From NCBI GenBank assembly GCA_031283825.1, contig JAITAZ010000235.1, forward strand, positions 1 to 5,853: a DNA stretch of 5,853 bases, in the 5' to 3' direction. Positions 1 to 5,853 of this stretch are shown piece after piece. The DNA is from Planctomycetaceae bacterium (lineage in GTDB: Bacteria > Planctomycetota > Planctomycetia > Pirellulales > Thermoguttaceae). The number at the start of each line of letters is the position of its first letter. Positions within the stretch are counted from its first letter, which is position 1. The notes below the pieces were generated by a model. That model saw only the letters and a list, made by a program, of their open reading frames with translations. It was not told the DNA's origin and did not search any database. The translations under genes were made by a program, and so were the position numbers.

Positions 1-125
1 GAGTGTCATTGGCTACTGAGGTTTTAAACAATAGTAAGAAAAATTAGGTTGAAAATGAGGTTGGTTGTACAATATTCATACGTGTTAAAAATATTCCACT
101 GATATATTACGATTTTAATCTTTTG
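1..125. other. Gene-free left margin downstream of the sigma gene
   Basis: AT-rich stretch after the sigma factor stop codon. I see no convincing hairpin followed by a T-run on the minus strand, so no intrinsic terminator can be placed. A minus-strand ATG at 9-7 could begin a further gene running off the edge, but only three codons are visible, which is not enough to call one. Confidence 0.5.
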
Positions 126-776
126 TTATTTTTCTTTAACTTTATCGCCGTGTTTCATGTATGCTTGTAGAATATCTCTTAGATTTAATCTTGCTCTACA
201 GAGCAGCGATTTTAGAGCTTGAGGCGTCATCCCCATAATTTTTGCGATTTCGATATAACTCATGCCTTCGAATTTGTGCAATAAGACAGCCATTCGTTGT
301 CTATCACCTAGCGAGTTTATAGCGAGTTGCACCATTTGTCTCATTTCTAATTTTTCTAATTGTCGAGTTGGAATTGTTCCGCTGCTTGCTACGATTGCGT
401 CTTCGGCGAAAATTACCGGATTACTTTTTGATGCGTCATTACAAGCGATTCCAAGTTGCACTTCCGGCTTACGGCTTTTAGAACGAATCGCATTTAACGC
501 GACATTATTTGCAATTGTAAATAACCAAGTCGAAAATTTCGCGTCGGGCTGATAATTTTTTCTTGCTCGAAAGACTCGCAAGAATACGTCTTGAGTTAAG
601 TCTTCGGCGGCTTCGCGATTATTTATTGCGTGTCTTAATAAAGACAGAATCCGTCCTTGATAACGCGACATCAATTCTTCAAACGCCGCCGCGTCGTCTT
701 GTTGGACAGCCAACATTAAACGCACGTCGGGATCGTGTAGATTCGCATTTGATTTTGAGACGGAATCAGGATTCAT
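126..776 (-). CDS. ECF-type RNA polymerase sigma-70 family sigma factor
   Basis: Predicted alternative sigma factor of 216 residues that would direct RNA polymerase core enzyme to a specific promoter set. Only regions 2 and 4 are present, as in the ECF group. Region 2 spans about residues 22-100, with the core-binding helix around DLTQDVFLRVF (59-69) and the -10 recognition part around KFSTWLFTIANNVALN (80-95). A variable linker (about 101-140) follows. Region 4 spans about 145-205, with a helix-turn-helix around MSYIEIAKIMGMTPQALKS (172-190) for -35 recognition. The start codon shares ATGA with the frr stop. An AGGA 9 bases upstream (786-789, inside frr) can serve as ribosome binding site, so translation is probably coupled to frr. 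No anti-sigma gene or zinc-finger partner is visible; one could lie beyond the left edge. There are no transmembrane segments. The family call is firm; subgroup and regulon are unknown. Confidence 0.93.
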   Translation of the reverse strand: MNPDSVSKSNANLHDPDVRLMLAVQQDDAAAFEELMSRYQGRILSLLRHAINNREAAEDLTQDVFLRVFRARKNYQPDAKFSTWLFTIANNVALNAIRSKSRKPEVQLGIACNDASKSNPVIFAEDAIVASSGTIPTRQLEKLEMRQMVQLAINSLGDRQRMAVLLHKFEGMSYIEIAKIMGMTPQALKSLLCRARLNLRDILQAYMKHGDKVKEK

Positions 777-1333
777 TCTTTTACGTCCTTTTCGCGATTT
801 TTGGCGATTTCGTTTGCTTCGTCTTCAAATCGTTTCGTTAATTTTTGGATTTCTTCTTTAACTTCATCGCGGACGTCTTCGGAGAATATTTTATCTTTCT
901 CTGATTGGTCGGCGGTTTTGTTGCCGTCGCGTCGAACATTTCGGACTGCAATTTTAGCCTCTTCGCAAAGTTTCCAAATTTGAGTTACCATCTTTTGACG
1001 AACTTCCGTCGAAAGCGGCGGAATATTAAGCCGAATCACGCGACCATCGTTGTTAGGCGAATAACCAAGATCAGACCCAATTATCGCCTTCTCTATTGAC
1101 TTCAACGTTTCAGGATCAAACGGACGAATCACAACAAGATTCGACTCAGGACAAGCCACCGTTGCAAGTTGTTTCAATTGAACCGACTCGCCGCCGTATG
1201 CCTCGACCTTAATTGAATCCACAAGACCGGGATTAGCTCGTCCAGTCCGTATTCCTGAAAGATTCTGTTTGAGTTTATTGACCGCCTTTTCCATTCGGTC
1301 TTCAACATCAAGTAATATTTCATCTGCATCCAT
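773..1333 (-). CDS. frr: Ribosome recycling factor
   Basis: Cytoplasmic factor that, with EF-G and GTP, splits the post-termination 70S ribosome so that subunits can be reused. The 186-residue length matches the family (about 185). Domain I is formed by the N-terminal helix, including LKQNLSGIRTGRANP (21-35), and by the long C-terminal helices (about 106-186). Domain II lies between (about 31-105). Conserved signatures are GIRTGRANP (27-35), NNDGRVIRLNIPPLSTEVR (94-112) and the basic RNVRRDGNK segment (131-139), which corresponds to the ribosome-contacting arginine region. The start MDADEILLD is where I recall planctomycete homologues beginning. No Shine-Dalgarno sequence is visible before the ATG. 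frr is first in a two-gene operon with the sigma factor gene (ATGA overlap). The usual upstream partner pyrH is absent; pgi lies upstream on the same strand, separated by 530 bases of repeats. Identification is secure. Confidence 0.97.
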   Translation of the reverse strand: MDADEILLDVEDRMEKAVNKLKQNLSGIRTGRANPGLVDSIKVEAYGGESVQLKQLATVACPESNLVVIRPFDPETLKSIEKAIIGSDLGYSPNNDGRVIRLNIPPLSTEVRQKMVTQIWKLCEEAKIAVRNVRRDGNKTADQSEKDKIFSEDVRDEVKEEIQKLTKRFEDEANEIAKNREKDVKE

Positions 1334-1450
1334 AACTAATTTCTTTTCTGTTCTTGAAATGATAATCGTAAAAAAAAATTCGGAATTAAATTGTTACGTT
1401 AATTATTGAGTTTGAGTTTTGTCTATTTATATTGATATTAAAGTCGTCAA

Positions 1451-1478
1451 ATCATACATAAAATTATTTTGCTTGCAA
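1451..1478 (-). promoter_or_regulatory. Candidate sigma-70 type promoter for frr-sigma operon
   Basis: On the minus strand TTGCAA (1478-1473) and TATGAT (1456-1451) are separated by 16 bases, matching 4 of 6 and 5 of 6 consensus positions. The -10 lies about 118 bases before the frr start. A second, poorer arrangement, TTGACG (1450-1445) with TATAAA (1431-1426), has only 13 bases between boxes. In a region this AT-rich such matches arise often by chance. Confidence 0.3.
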
Positions 1479-1547
1479 GAGTAGGCAAAAGACCATCTAA
1501 AGAGGATTTTTTTAATCAAATTTTTGTTGGTAGAATTGTTTTTTTGA

Positions 1548-1597
1548 AACCATTCACTGTTTTTTAAATTCCGAATTTAAAAACCGTGAACAGCTAT
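1548..1597. repeat. Box-bounded hairpin around one AATTCCG core
   Basis: A compact imperfect palindrome. The plus strand begins AACCATTCACTG (1548-1559). It continues through a T-run into AAATTCCGAATTT, then an A-run, and ends CCGTGAACAGCTAT (1584-1597), which is the same box inverted. About 16 base pairs can form, with one mismatch, one bulged T and a CCG loop. The stem is not followed by a T-run on either strand, so it is unlikely to be an intrinsic terminator. The centre is a single copy of the heptamer seen as arrays at 4121-4160 and 5615-5647. It may be a minimal member of a small repeat family. A further AATTCGGAATT lies at about 1378-1388. Confidence 0.7.
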
Positions 1598-1611
1598 ATT
1601 TTGAAGATCAA

Positions 1612-1838
1612 AGATATTTTTTGGGGGGACAAAGGGGACGCTGGGGACATTCTTGTTTAAAATCTTGGGATTAATGGCTCGGTGGACAATTTAATGGTAA
1701 AAAATAAAACAAATATGCTACTAAATAATAATAAATTTTTATTTTTTCTCTTGAGTCTCTAATCCCAGATTTCAATCAAGTGCGTCCCCAGCGTCCCCTA
1801 AGTCCCCTTTGTCCCCAATGTCCCCCCAAAAAATAATC
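1612..1838. repeat. Inverted-repeat element with GGGGAC nonamer arms
   Basis: Two arms in inverted orientation (1612-1672 and 1761-1838) flank an 88-base AT-rich centre without an ORF. The arms match at their outer ends (AGAT, ATTTTTTGG) and inner ends (a shared CTTG, then an imperfect AAATCT.GGGATT). Between these lies a tandem nonamer of the form GGGGAC plus three variable bases. The left arm has 3 units (1622-1648). The right arm has 5 units at exact 9-base spacing, its plus-strand GTCCCC starting at 1784, 1793, 1802, 1811 and 1820. The extra units, with ATT and TTA spacers, show that one arm has gained or lost repeats. On the minus strand the right arm has five runs of at least four G separated by 5-base loops, a good G-quadruplex motif. 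It begins about 35 bases after the pgi stop, on the strand that pgi mRNA would carry. Confidence 0.85.
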
Positions 1839-1854
1839 TGGTTTGTAAAAATAT

Positions 1855-1867
1855 CGTGAACGGTTAC
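1855..1867 (-). repeat. GTAACCGTTCACG box overlapping the pgi stop
   Basis: The minus strand reads GTAACCGTTCACG, identical over 13 bases to the box at 3576-3589. The TAA stop codon of pgi (1866-1864) lies inside it. The box points toward the GGGGAC inverted-repeat element, which begins 16 bases further on. It may mark the outer end of that element, in which case insertion may have supplied or replaced the end of pgi. Confidence 0.6.
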
Positions 1868-3507
1868 TTATGTTTTTTGTAGAATGCGATTAGACCGTTT
1901 GTCGAGCTATCGTGAGATGTGATTTTTTCATCTGTTTGTAGTTCTGGTAGGATTTTGCTTGCGAGTTGTTTTCCTAATTCGACTCCCATTTGGTCGAATG
2001 AGTTTATATTCCAAATAATTCCTTGTACGAAAATTTTGTGTTCGTAGAATGCGATTAACGAACCTAAAGTTGCCGGAGTTAATTTTCTGAAAAAGAAAGA
2101 ATTTGTTGGTCTATTTCCTGAAAAAACTTTTGAGGGCGCGAGTTTTTTGATTTCGTTTTCGTTTAATCCTGATTTCTGTAGTTCTTCGCTTGCTTCTTCT
2201 AAAGTTTTTCCTTTCATTAGTGCTTCGGTTTGTGCGATAAAATTAGCGAGTAATTTTGGGTGATGGTCTCCGATTATGTTATGCGTTTGAGCTGGCGCGA
2301 GAAAATCGCATGGAATTAATTTTGTGCCTTGATGAATCAGTTGATAGAAAGCATGTTGACCGTTTGTGCCGGGTTCGCCCCAAACGATTGGACCGGTTGA
2401 GTAATCGACGGGTTGGTTTTCGCGGTCGACTCCTTTTCCGTTGCTTTCCATATCTCCTTGTTGGAAGTATGCGGCGAATCGGTGCATGTATTGATCGTAT
2501 GGCAGGATAGCGCAACTGTCGGCGTTCCAGAAATTGTTGTTCCAGATTCCGAGTAAGCCCATTAAGACTGGAATATTTTTTTCAAACGGCGTTTTGTGAA
2601 AGTGTTGATCTGCCTCGAAAGCGCCGATTAAAAGTTGTTCAAAGTTATCATAACCGATTGCAAGTACAATTGAGAGTCCGATTGCCGACCAGAGCGAATA
2701 TCTTCCTCCGACCCAATCCCAAAATTCAAACATGTTTGCCGGATCGATTCCGAATGCTTCGACTTTTTGTTTATTTGTTGAGATTGCGACAAAATGTTTT
2801 GCGATTGTCGATTTATCTTTAGCGGATTTGAGAAACCAATCTCGTGCGGATTCGGCGTTTGTCATGGTTTCTTGCGTGGTGAAAGTTTTTGACGCGATAA
2901 TGAATAGCGTTGTAGCAGGGTTAAGATTTTTGAGAGTTTCAACGATATGGGTACCGTCAACGTTAGAAACAAAATGTAGATTTAGTCTTGTTTTGTAGGA
3001 TTTCAGTGATTCTGTAACCATGACAGGACCGAGGTCGGAGCCGCCGATTCCGATATTTACGATGTCTGTGATTGGTTTATTGTCGTAACCGTGCCAAGCG
3101 CCTTCGATGATTTTGCGTGAAAATTGTTTTATGCGGTCGAGTATGGAGTTGATGTCGGGCATTACGTCGTGTCCATCAACTAGTACGGGTTTATTGGAAC
3201 GATTTCGCAAAGCCGTATGTAGGACGGCGCGATTTTCGGTAAAGTTAATTTTTTCTCCGGCGAACATTGCGTCTCGTTTTTGTGTAAGATTTGATTCGTT
3301 TGCGAGGTTGATTAGCAATTTTATTGTTTCGTCGTTGATTAGGTTTTTGGAGTAATCGAATAGGATTTGTTGTTCGACAAATAGAGTCGAGAATTTATCG
3401 AATCGATTAGGATTATCGGCAAATAATCTCCGCAATGAAATTTGCTCAAGCGATTTACGATGTTCAACAAGAGCCGACCAAGCTTTTGATAGCGTAAGTT
3501 TTGACAT
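1864..3507 (-). CDS. pgi: Glucose-6-phosphate isomerase
   Basis: Cytoplasmic enzyme interconverting glucose 6-phosphate and fructose 6-phosphate in glycolysis and gluconeogenesis. At 547 residues it matches the long bacterial/eukaryotic form (E. coli 549). It has two SIS-type sugar isomerase domains. Visible signatures are [11 protein letters not shown] (151-161), the phosphate-binding SKTFTTQET (206-214), the first family signature [14 protein letters not shown] (264-277), [12 protein letters not shown] (351-362), [11 protein letters not shown] (380-390) and the second family signature [18 protein letters not shown] (496-513). The expected catalytic residues are present: Arg269, Glu354, His385 and Lys513. 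The start gives [10 protein letters not shown] with no Shine-Dalgarno sequence; the leader is AT-rich. It appears to be a single-gene unit, transcribed away from the divergent DUF1015 gene. Its stop codon sits in a repeat box and a G-rich repeat follows directly, which may affect the 3' end of its mRNA. Confidence 0.98.
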   Translation of the reverse strand: MSKLTLSKAWSALVEHRKSLEQISLRRLFADNPNRFDKFSTLFVEQQILFDYSKNLINDETIKLLINLANESNLTQKRDAMFAGEKINFTENRAVLHTALRNRSNKPVLVDGHDVMPDINSILDRIKQFSRKIIEGAWHGYDNKPITDIVNIGIGGSDLGPVMVTESLKSYKTRLNLHFVSNVDGTHIVETLKNLNPATTLFIIASKTFTTQETMTNAESARDWFLKSAKDKSTIAKHFVAISTNKQKVEAFGIDPANMFEFWDWVGGRYSLWSAIGLSIVLAIGYDNFEQLLIGAFEADQHFHKTPFEKNIPVLMGLLGIWNNNFWNADSCAILPYDQYMHRFAAYFQQGDMESNGKGVDRENQPVDYSTGPIVWGEPGTNGQHAFYQLIHQGTKLIPCDFLAPAQTHNIIGDHHPKLLANFIAQTEALMKGKTLEEASEELQKSGLNENEIKKLAPSKVFSGNRPTNSFFFRKLTPATLGSLIAFYEHKIFVQGIIWNINSFDQMGVELGKQLASKILPELQTDEKITSHDSSTNGLIAFYKKHK

Positions 3508-3542
3508 AATAATTTTTGATTAAAAAAATTTTTAAATTTTGT

Positions 3543-3570
3543 AATATATTGGGCGATATACTAGAGTAAA
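3543..3570 (-). promoter_or_regulatory. Candidate promoter for pgi
   Basis: The minus strand has TTTACT (3570-3565) and TATATT (3548-3543) separated by 16 bases. These match 4 of 6 and 5 of 6 consensus positions, and the -10 lies about 36 bases before the pgi start. The repeat box at 3576-3589 lies immediately upstream, so the inverted-repeat element abuts this promoter. Support is weak because the whole leader is AT-rich. Confidence 0.35.
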
Positions 3571-3575
3571 ATTTT

Positions 3576-3589
3576 GTAACCGTTCACGG
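3576..3589 (+). repeat. GTAACCGTTCACGG box, outer end of the 3590-3902 element
   Basis: Contains a near-perfect palindrome, AACCGT-TC-ACGGTT (3578-3591). The same box occurs at 1855-1867 (minus, 13 identical bases), at 5594-5607 (plus, 12 of 14), at 1584-1597 (minus, 11 of 14) and, shortened, at 1548-1559 and 5762-5769. It directly adjoins the left arm of the large inverted repeat. Its palindromic form would also suit an operator near the pgi promoter, but its repetition next to other repeats favours an element boundary. Confidence 0.6.
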
Positions 3590-3902
3590 TTTTAAACGCG
3601 GATAATAGGGGGATTTTTAAACGCGGATAATAGCGAATTTGACGGATAATCGCGGAAAATGCAAATGGCGATTTTAATATTTATAAAATTGTATTATTTG
3701 TTTAGGTTTATTTAGTTTGGTTTATTTATTTTAATATACTTTTCACACTTAATTAATCTTATAATTTCTCATTCAATCCATTCTTTATCCCCTTTAATAT
3801 ATTGACTTCTCTACCACAAAAGCATCATTTCCATTCTCCGCGATTATCAGTCAAATCCGATATTATCCGCGTTTAAAAATCCCCCTTTATCCGCGTTTAA
3901 AA
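3590..3902. repeat. Inverted-repeat element with CGCGGATAAT units
   Basis: A 78-base left arm (3590-3667) and a 77-base right arm (3826-3902) are inverted copies with five mismatches and one single-base indel, about 92% identity. They flank a 158-base AT-rich centre with no ORF or RNA gene that I can see. Inside each arm a unit is repeated directly: in the left arm the 19 bases at 3590-3608 recur exactly at 3615-3633 (25-base period), and a shorter third echo, CGGATAATCGCGG, follows at 3643-3655. The arms are clearly richer in G and C than the centre. Size, long inverted ends and lack of coding capacity resemble a MITE or a large intergenic repeat. Transcribed across, it could form a long hairpin. 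No target-site duplication could be assigned. Confidence 0.88.
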
Positions 3903-3906
3903 CACT

Positions 3907-3933
3907 CTCTGTGAACTCTGTGTTCTCTGTGGT
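3907..3933 (+). repeat. CTCTGTG nonamer array, three units
   Basis: Three tandem units CTCTGTGAA, CTCTGTGTT and CTCTGTGGT with exact 9-base period. Like the GGGGAC array, it has a fixed core with variable bases at the end of each nonamer. It lies 4 bases beyond the right arm of the large inverted repeat and contains GTGAAC, the core of the shared box. I recall similar CTCTGTG arrays as common intergenic repeats in environmental bacterial genomes, but could not verify this. Confidence 0.7.
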
Positions 3934-4120
3934 AAAAAATGAATTTTTAGAGATTCACATTATTTTGTCAAATTTTTCTACCGGCAAATTACAATTAAAC
4001 CCCGCAAAAAATATCAAGTTCCATTTCTAAATCGAAATAAAAATTGTACTGCTTGTATCAAATTATTAGTCGTGTACAATGCTCGTCCTTTTTGAATCTG
4101 GAATTATCCAAGTTAGAAAC
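3934..4120. other. Gene-free AT-rich spacer
   Basis: No coding region, RNA gene or clear repeat is visible. A weak promoter-like pair on the plus strand, TTGTAT (4053-4058) and TACAAT (4075-4080) with 16-base spacing, could feed the DUF1015 gene. A short reading frame across 4044-4286 exists only because the heptamer array happens to stay open. Confidence 0.4.
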
Positions 4121-4184
<64 letters not shown>

Positions 4185-4251
4185 CCGAATAATTCTCAAT
4201 TGTTAATAATCACGATCAATAATTGTAATTTAATTATCATACAAAAAGCAG

Positions 4252-5568
4252 ATGGAAATTCAACCTTTTACCGGCTATCGTTATAATCTGGACAAAATTC
4301 GTTGTCTTGACGACGTAGTCGCGCCGCCTTACGACGTAATCGATAATCAACTCCAAGATGAGCTTTACGCGCGTCATCCTAATAATGTTGTCCGTCTGAT
4401 TCTCAACCGGATTTCGCCTACAGACGATGCGGAAAATAATCGATATATCCGCACGGCAAAAACTTTAACAGATTGGATCAACGAAAAAATTCTCGTCAAA
4501 GACGAATCGCCTTCAATCTATGTTTATCATCAAATATTTGAATTCGACGGACAACCTCTCGTCCGCAAAGGTTTCATGTGCCGATGTCTCGCGACGCCCT
4601 TCGGATACGGAATGGTCTATCCGCACGAAATCACCATGAACGCGCCAAAACTCGATAGACTCATGTTGACCACCGCGTGCAAAATGAACTTCAGCCAAAT
4701 ATTCGGAATCTACCCAGACGAACAAAACGAAATCCAAAGCCAACTCGACGAAACGATTATTCGTAACAATATTTCTCCAATATCGGCAACCGATCATCTG
4801 GGCGTCCAACACAAAATGTGGATTCTCAACGATAAAGAAACAATTGAATCGGCGATTAAAAAAATGTCGCCGAAACCTATTTTTATCGCCGATGGACATC
4901 ACCGCTACGAAACCGCTTGCAACTACCGAAAACAAATCGACGAAATGGGTTTGCTGCACAGTAAACATCCGGCAAATTACGTGTTGATGGTTTGTATCGC
5001 AATGGAAGACAAAGGACTTATTGTAATGCCGACACACCGCCTGTTTACGGGAATCCCGCAACTTACAAGCGAAATTCTCAAGTCGAAGTTAGGCAATAAT
5101 TTCGACTTGGAAGAATCCGGCGAAGGAATCGAATCGGCGAACAACGTTTGGAATCGCGTTAAAAACGCAGGAAGTCAAGACGTAATCGGATTGTTCACCG
5201 CAAAAGATAATAAATGGAATATCACGAAAATCACGCCAAACGGCAAAGAGTTAATGGACAAAGTCGCGGCAGAACATCACCCTGAATGGCGCGAACTCGG
5301 AGTGAGTTTGTTACATCGGCTGATTGTCGAAACGCTAATCGGAATCCCAGAACCGCCAAAGCCTTCTTACGTTCATCTCGTTGACGAATTAGTTAAAGAA
5401 TTTAAGTCAAAACCAAATAATTACCCCTTAGTCGCATTAGTCGAACCGGCAAATATTAACCAAATTAAAAATCTCTGCTTGCTTAATGATCGAATGCCCG
5501 CAAAGAGTACATACTTCTACCCAAAACTAATCGCCGGTTTCGTTTTTAATCCGCTTGATGAATTTTAA
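4252..5568 (+). CDS. DUF1015 family protein of unknown function
   Basis: Conserved protein of 438 residues, close to the usual 400-440 of this family, apparently complete and cytoplasmic (no signal peptide or membrane segment). Typical features appear in order: an N-terminal QPFTGYR followed by DDVVAPPYDVI (20-30); NNVVRLILNR (44-53); a central IADGHHRYETACNYR (212-226), whose paired histidines with Arg and Glu look like an active or metal/ligand site; and the C-terminal MPAKSTYFYPKLIAGFVFNP (415-434). The biochemical role is not established to my knowledge. I recall homologues lying near serine biosynthesis genes in other bacteria, but no such neighbour is seen here. The start gives MEIQPF, the family's usual beginning; the leader lacks a Shine-Dalgarno sequence. 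The gene is divergent from pgi, monocistronic within this window, and bracketed by inverted heptamer arrays. The family assignment is confident. Confidence 0.92.
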   Translation: MEIQPFTGYRYNLDKIRCLDDVVAPPYDVIDNQLQDELYARHPNNVVRLILNRISPTDDAENNRYIRTAKTLTDWINEKILVKDESPSIYVYHQIFEFDGQPLVRKGFMCRCLATPFGYGMVYPHEITMNAPKLDRLMLTTACKMNFSQIFGIYPDEQNEIQSQLDETIIRNNISPISATDHLGVQHKMWILNDKETIESAIKKMSPKPIFIADGHHRYETACNYRKQIDEMGLLHSKHPANYVLMVCIAMEDKGLIVMPTHRLFTGIPQLTSEILKSKLGNNFDLEESGEGIESANNVWNRVKNAGSQDVIGLFTAKDNKWNITKITPNGKELMDKVAAEHHPEWRELGVSLLHRLIVETLIGIPEPPKPSYVHLVDELVKEFKSKPNNYPLVALVEPANINQIKNLCLLNDRMPAKSTYFYPKLIAGFVFNPLDEF

Positions 5569-5593
5569 GTAAATATTCAAACGTAGCTTTTTT

Positions 5594-5607
5594 GTAATAG
5601 TTCACGG
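5594..5607 (+). repeat. Shared GTTCACGG box downstream of the DUF1015 gene
   Basis: GTAATAGTTCACGG, matching the box at 3576-3589 at 12 of 14 positions. It precedes the inverted heptamer array by 7 bases and points into it. This repeats the arrangement at 1584-1597, where the box also stands next to a single heptamer. Confidence 0.55.
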
Positions 5608-5614
5608 GATGAAA

Positions 5615-5647
<33 letters not shown>

Positions 5648-5761
5648 AGTTTTGAGTAATGTTCCAGCGGAATATTTCAGTGAAATACTTGTTTGTAAAA
5701 ATTCAACTTAATGATTGTGAATGCGCATGAAATAATCATTTGCAAATAACAATAAATTAAA
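5648..5761. other. AT-rich intergenic tail with small palindromes
   Basis: No gene is visible. A 6-base stem TATTTC/GAAATA with a 3-base loop lies at 5673-5687, and a palindrome ATGCGCAT lies at 5721-5728 inside an imperfect larger stem (5711-5739). Neither is followed by a T-run, so no intrinsic terminator for the DUF1015 gene is supported. Confidence 0.4.
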
Positions 5762-5853
5762 AACCGTTCGTAGAGACGCAATGCTTTGCGTCTCAATCGT
5801 TGATCTTTTGATCGAACAATGAGACGCAAGGCATTGCGTCTCTACATTTGGTT
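5762..5853. repeat. Double-hairpin inverted repeat (GAGACGCAA)
   Basis: Two 26-base arms, 5770-5795 and 5820-5845, are inverted copies with one mismatch and a 24-base centre. Each arm is itself a perfect hairpin: GAGACGCAA, a 4-base loop, then TTGCGTCTC (5773-5794 and 5821-5842). The DNA can therefore fold either as two small hairpins or as one long one. AACC and GGTT extend the outer ends to 5762 and 5853, and AACCGTTC (5762-5769) echoes the shared box. I recall GTAGAGACGC-type palindromes as abundant intergenic repeats in other bacterial groups. The element may continue past the window edge. Confidence 0.88.

Noticed and set aside
1..9. Start of a further minus-strand gene (ATG at 9-7)
   Set aside because: Only three codons lie inside the window and there is no ribosome binding site.
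262..1099. Several plus-strand reading frames opposite frr and the sigma gene
   Set aside because: All are antisense to recognised conserved genes and show no domain features.
1426..1450. TTGACG with TATAAA as the frr promoter
   Set aside because: A spacing of 13 bases is too short for a normal sigma-70 promoter.
1548..1597. Intrinsic terminator for pgi
   Set aside because: The stem is AT-rich and is not followed by a T-run on the minus strand.
1612..1838. Insertion sequence with terminal inverted repeats
   Set aside because: The 88-base centre cannot encode a transposase, so at most this is a non-autonomous element.
3668..3825. A tRNA or small RNA gene inside the inverted-repeat element
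   Set aside because: The stretch is AT-rich with no cloverleaf or recognisable conserved stem.
3590..3902. CRISPR-like repeat
   Set aside because: The exact 19-base repeat recurs only twice per arm with a 6-base gap, and the arms are inverted; there are no spacers of usual length and no cas genes.
4513..5061. A 182-codon minus-strand reading frame opposite the DUF1015 gene
   Set aside because: It is antisense to a well-supported conserved gene and its composition is that of a complementary-strand shadow.

Overview
The window looks like chromosomal DNA of a low-GC member of the Planctomycetes (Pirellulales-like). This assignment rests on recalled family resemblance, mainly of the ribosome recycling factor and of the sigma factor encoded directly after it; no search was run. 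Four complete protein genes fill about 70% of the window, and the gaps between them are very AT-rich and crowded with short repeats.

Layout from left to right: a gene-free left margin (1-125); an ECF-type sigma factor gene (126-776, minus) overlapping by 4 bases the ribosome recycling factor gene frr (773-1333, minus), so the two form a frr-sigma operon; a 530-base gap (1334-1863) holding the putative frr promoter, a small box-bounded hairpin and a 227-base inverted-repeat element built on a GGGGAC nonamer; glucose-6-phosphate isomerase pgi (1864-3507, minus); a 744-base divergent gap (3508-4251) with a 313-base inverted-repeat element, a CTCTGTG nonamer array and a five-copy AATTCCG heptamer array; a DUF1015-family gene (4252-5568, plus); and a right margin (5569-5853) with the same heptamer array in reverse orientation and a double hairpin at the very end.

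The genes are ordinary housekeeping or regulatory genes: translation (frr), central carbon metabolism (pgi), transcription control (sigma) and one conserved protein of unknown function. Nothing links them into one pathway. All key residues that I can place in Pgi and Frr are present, so both should be functional. Only the sigma gene has a visible Shine-Dalgarno-like sequence; the other three starts lie in AT-rich leaders without one.

The most interesting content is intergenic. Several unrelated repeat units, each present as an inverted pair, lie next to a shared box close to GTAACCGTTCACGG. The smallest copy (1548-1597) carries the box at both ends, facing inward, around a single heptamer core. 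This suggests a modular family of small, non-coding, possibly mobilisable elements. No defence system, transposase, CRISPR array or RNA gene was found.
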